Positions 5,399-6,774 of a DNA stretch of 6,774 nt are shown one piece after another (position 1 is the stretch's first letter; each line of letters starts with the position of its first letter). Below the pieces are notes generated by a model that ran no database searches, was not told where the DNA came from, and worked only from the letters and a program-made list of their open reading frames with translations. Source of the stretch: Nitrospinota bacterium (GTDB lineage Bacteria; Nitrospirota; Thermodesulfovibrionia; Thermodesulfovibrionales; UBA1546); contig JAHILQ010000049.1 of the NCBI GenBank assembly GCA_018896985.1, positions 1 through 6,774 of the forward strand, in the 5' to 3' direction. The position numbers were made by a program, and so were the translations under genes.

Positions 5399-6667
5399 AT
5401 GCTTGATGCAAAGATTGTGAGAGAAAATACTCAAAGAGTTGAAGAGTCGCTCAGGAAGAGAAACTATGACCTCTCCATACTTGACAGGTTTCCGAAAATA
5501 GAAAATGAACGGAGAGAACTCCTCAGGCTCATAGAAGAAAAGAGAGAGCAGAGAAACAAAATCTCGCAGGAGATCGCGAAGTTAAAAAGAGAAAAGAAAG
5601 ATGCGGGTTCAATCTTAGCAGAAGCAAAAAGCATATCTGACTTCATAACGGAAAAAGAAGATCGGCTGAAAGTTTTGGAAGAAGGAGCAAGGCAGGAGCT
5701 TTTGATTATTCCAAACATTCCTCACGAATCAGTCCCTAAAGGAAAAGACGAGGCAGAAAATGTTGAGATAAGAAAATGGGGCGCTCCGAGAGAATTTGAC
5801 TTCCCTCCATTGAATCACTGGGATATTGCCGAGATGCACGGCATAATTGACTTTGAGCGCGCATCAAAGATTGCAGGCGCAAGATTTTCATTGATGAAAG
5901 GCATGGGCGCAAAACTTGAAAGGGCGCTGATGAATTTCATGCTTGACCTGAACACATCTAAAGGATACAAGGAGATATTGCCGCCGCTTCTTGTGAACCG
6001 CGAATCCATGACAGGCACAGGACAGCTCCCGAAATTTGAGATGGAACTTTTCAGGACAGCAGACCCTGAGTTTTATCTCATTCCGACCGCAGAGGTTCCA
6101 GTGACAAATATCCACAGAGAAGAAATTTTAAATGAGAGCGATCTGCCTATCTACTACACAGCTTACACTCCATGCTTCAGGCGCGAGGCAGGCTCATACG
6201 GAAAAGACACAAGAGGATTGATAAGGCAGCATCAGTTCAATAAGGTTGAGATTGTAAAATTCGTGAAGCCTGAGGATTCATACACCGAACTTGAGAAGCT
6301 TACCAATGATGCAGAGGACATCCTTCAAAGGCTCGGTCTGCCATACAGAGTAGTTGCCCTATGCACAGGAGACCTTGGTTTTTCAGCGGCAAAGACTTAT
6401 GACATTGAGGTCTGGCTTCCGGGCCAGCAGAGATACAGGGAGATTTCTTCATGTTCCAATTTTGAGGACTTTCAGGCAAGAAGGGCAAATATCAGGTTTA
6501 AGCGTGAAGGAAAGAAGGGAACCGAGTTCGTGCATACACTCAACGGCTCTGCGCTCGCAATCGGCAGGACAGTTGTCGCCATCCTTGAAAACTTCCAGCA
6601 GAAAGACAGTAGCGTTGTGATTCCAGAGGCGCTGAGGCAGTATATGGGGGTTGAAGCGATAAAGTAG
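5399..6667 (+). CDS. serS: seryl-tRNA synthetase
   Basis: A complete class II aminoacyl-tRNA synthetase of 422 residues (from ATG 5399), the usual bacterial length. It activates serine with ATP and charges tRNA-Ser (and tRNA-Sec where present) in the cytoplasm. MLDAKIVREN is the standard family N-terminus. Residues about 20-105 are Lys/Glu-rich and form the antiparallel coiled-coil arm that contacts the long variable arm of tRNA-Ser. The catalytic core shows motif 1 around KGYKEILPPLLV (189-200), the serine-site TAEVP (230-234), motif 2 with the ATP-binding FRREAGS (260-266) and GLIRQHQF (273-280), and motif 3 with NGSALAIGR (382-390). All key residues expected by family are present. It is divergent from speD across a 317-base gap that holds a repeat element, and convergent with the partial gene at the right edge, 19 bases away. 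No T-box features were found upstream. Confidence 0.98.
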   Translation: MLDAKIVRENTQRVEESLRKRNYDLSILDRFPKIENERRELLRLIEEKREQRNKISQEIAKLKREKKDAGSILAEAKSISDFITEKEDRLKVLEEGARQELLIIPNIPHESVPKGKDEAENVEIRKWGAPREFDFPPLNHWDIAEMHGIIDFERASKIAGARFSLMKGMGAKLERALMNFMLDLNTSKGYKEILPPLLVNRESMTGTGQLPKFEMELFRTADPEFYLIPTAEVPVTNIHREEILNESDLPIYYTAYTPCFRREAGSYGKDTRGLIRQHQFNKVEIVKFVKPEDSYTELEKLTNDAEDILQRLGLPYRVVALCTGDLGFSAAKTYDIEVWLPGQQRYREISSCSNFEDFQARRANIRFKREGKKGTEFVHTLNGSALAIGRTVVAILENFQQKDSSVVIPEALRQYMGVEAIK

Positions 6668-6686
6668 AGCTTTGGATGCGGTTGTA

Positions 6687-6774
6687 TTATTTTCTTCCTT
6701 CCAGAAGCCTTTCGGTCTGCTCTATTATCTCTGCTGCTGTTGCCGCATCTTTAATAAATGTCCCCTTTTTTGCA
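6687..6774 (-). CDS. C-terminal 28 residues of an unidentified gene running off the right edge
   Basis: On the minus strand the frame is open from the window edge to TAA at 6689-6687 and ends in DAATAAEIIEQTERLLEGRK, preceded by KKGTFIK. It reads as an amphipathic, Ala/Glu-rich terminal helix, has the same codon character as its neighbours, and is convergent with serS. These points support a real gene rather than a chance frame. The fragment is too short for me to name a family. Confidence 0.6.
   Translation of the reverse strand, partial: AKKGTFIKDAATAAEIIEQTERLLEGRK

Overview
The window looks like an ordinary chromosomal segment from a Gram-negative-type anaerobe or facultative bacterium, possibly a draft or metagenome-derived genome. 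Coding density is high, base composition is moderately AT-rich, and the genes are housekeeping or cell-envelope functions. The proteins (a GlcD-type oxidase, a class A PBP with a GT51 domain, a DUF3108 protein, a class 1B SpeD) and an intergenic repeat bounded by TGTCAT/ATGACA remind me of Nitrospirota or Desulfobacterota. That placement is an impression and no marker here proves it.

Layout, left to right. Bases 1-690 (+) are the 3' part of a GlcD/FAD-linked oxidase gene. It converges on 722-3040 (-), a complete class A (bifunctional) penicillin-binding protein of 772 aa. Directly upstream on the same strand is hisA (3077-3805, -), an isolated histidine-biosynthesis gene. Divergent from hisA is 3850-4593 (+), an exported DUF3108 protein. 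Its stop codon overlaps the start of a tiny remnant (4590-4646) that reads as the first 18 codons of a family 2 glycosyltransferase and then stops. Convergent to these is speD (4659-5081, -), a complete S-adenosylmethionine decarboxylase proenzyme with a TTG start. The 317-base gap 5082-5398 holds the promoter and structured leader of speD, a likely serS promoter, and an 81-bp GC-rich inverted-repeat element. serS (5399-6667, +) follows, and at the right edge is the C-terminal 28 codons of an unidentified minus-strand gene.

The genes do not form one pathway. Four are standard single-function genes: peptidoglycan polymerisation, histidine synthesis, polyamine synthesis and tRNA-Ser charging. 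The most informative signals lie between genes. The first is the abrupt truncation of the glycosyltransferase against speD. The second is a contrast in translation signals. hisA and the PBP gene have no Shine-Dalgarno sequence and carry promoter elements so close to the ATG that their transcripts would be nearly or fully leaderless, whereas the DUF3108 gene, speD and serS have good Shine-Dalgarno sites. The third is the repeat element inside the probable serS leader. I found no phage, transposase, CRISPR, toxin-antitoxin or defence gene, and nothing I would call a new multi-gene system.
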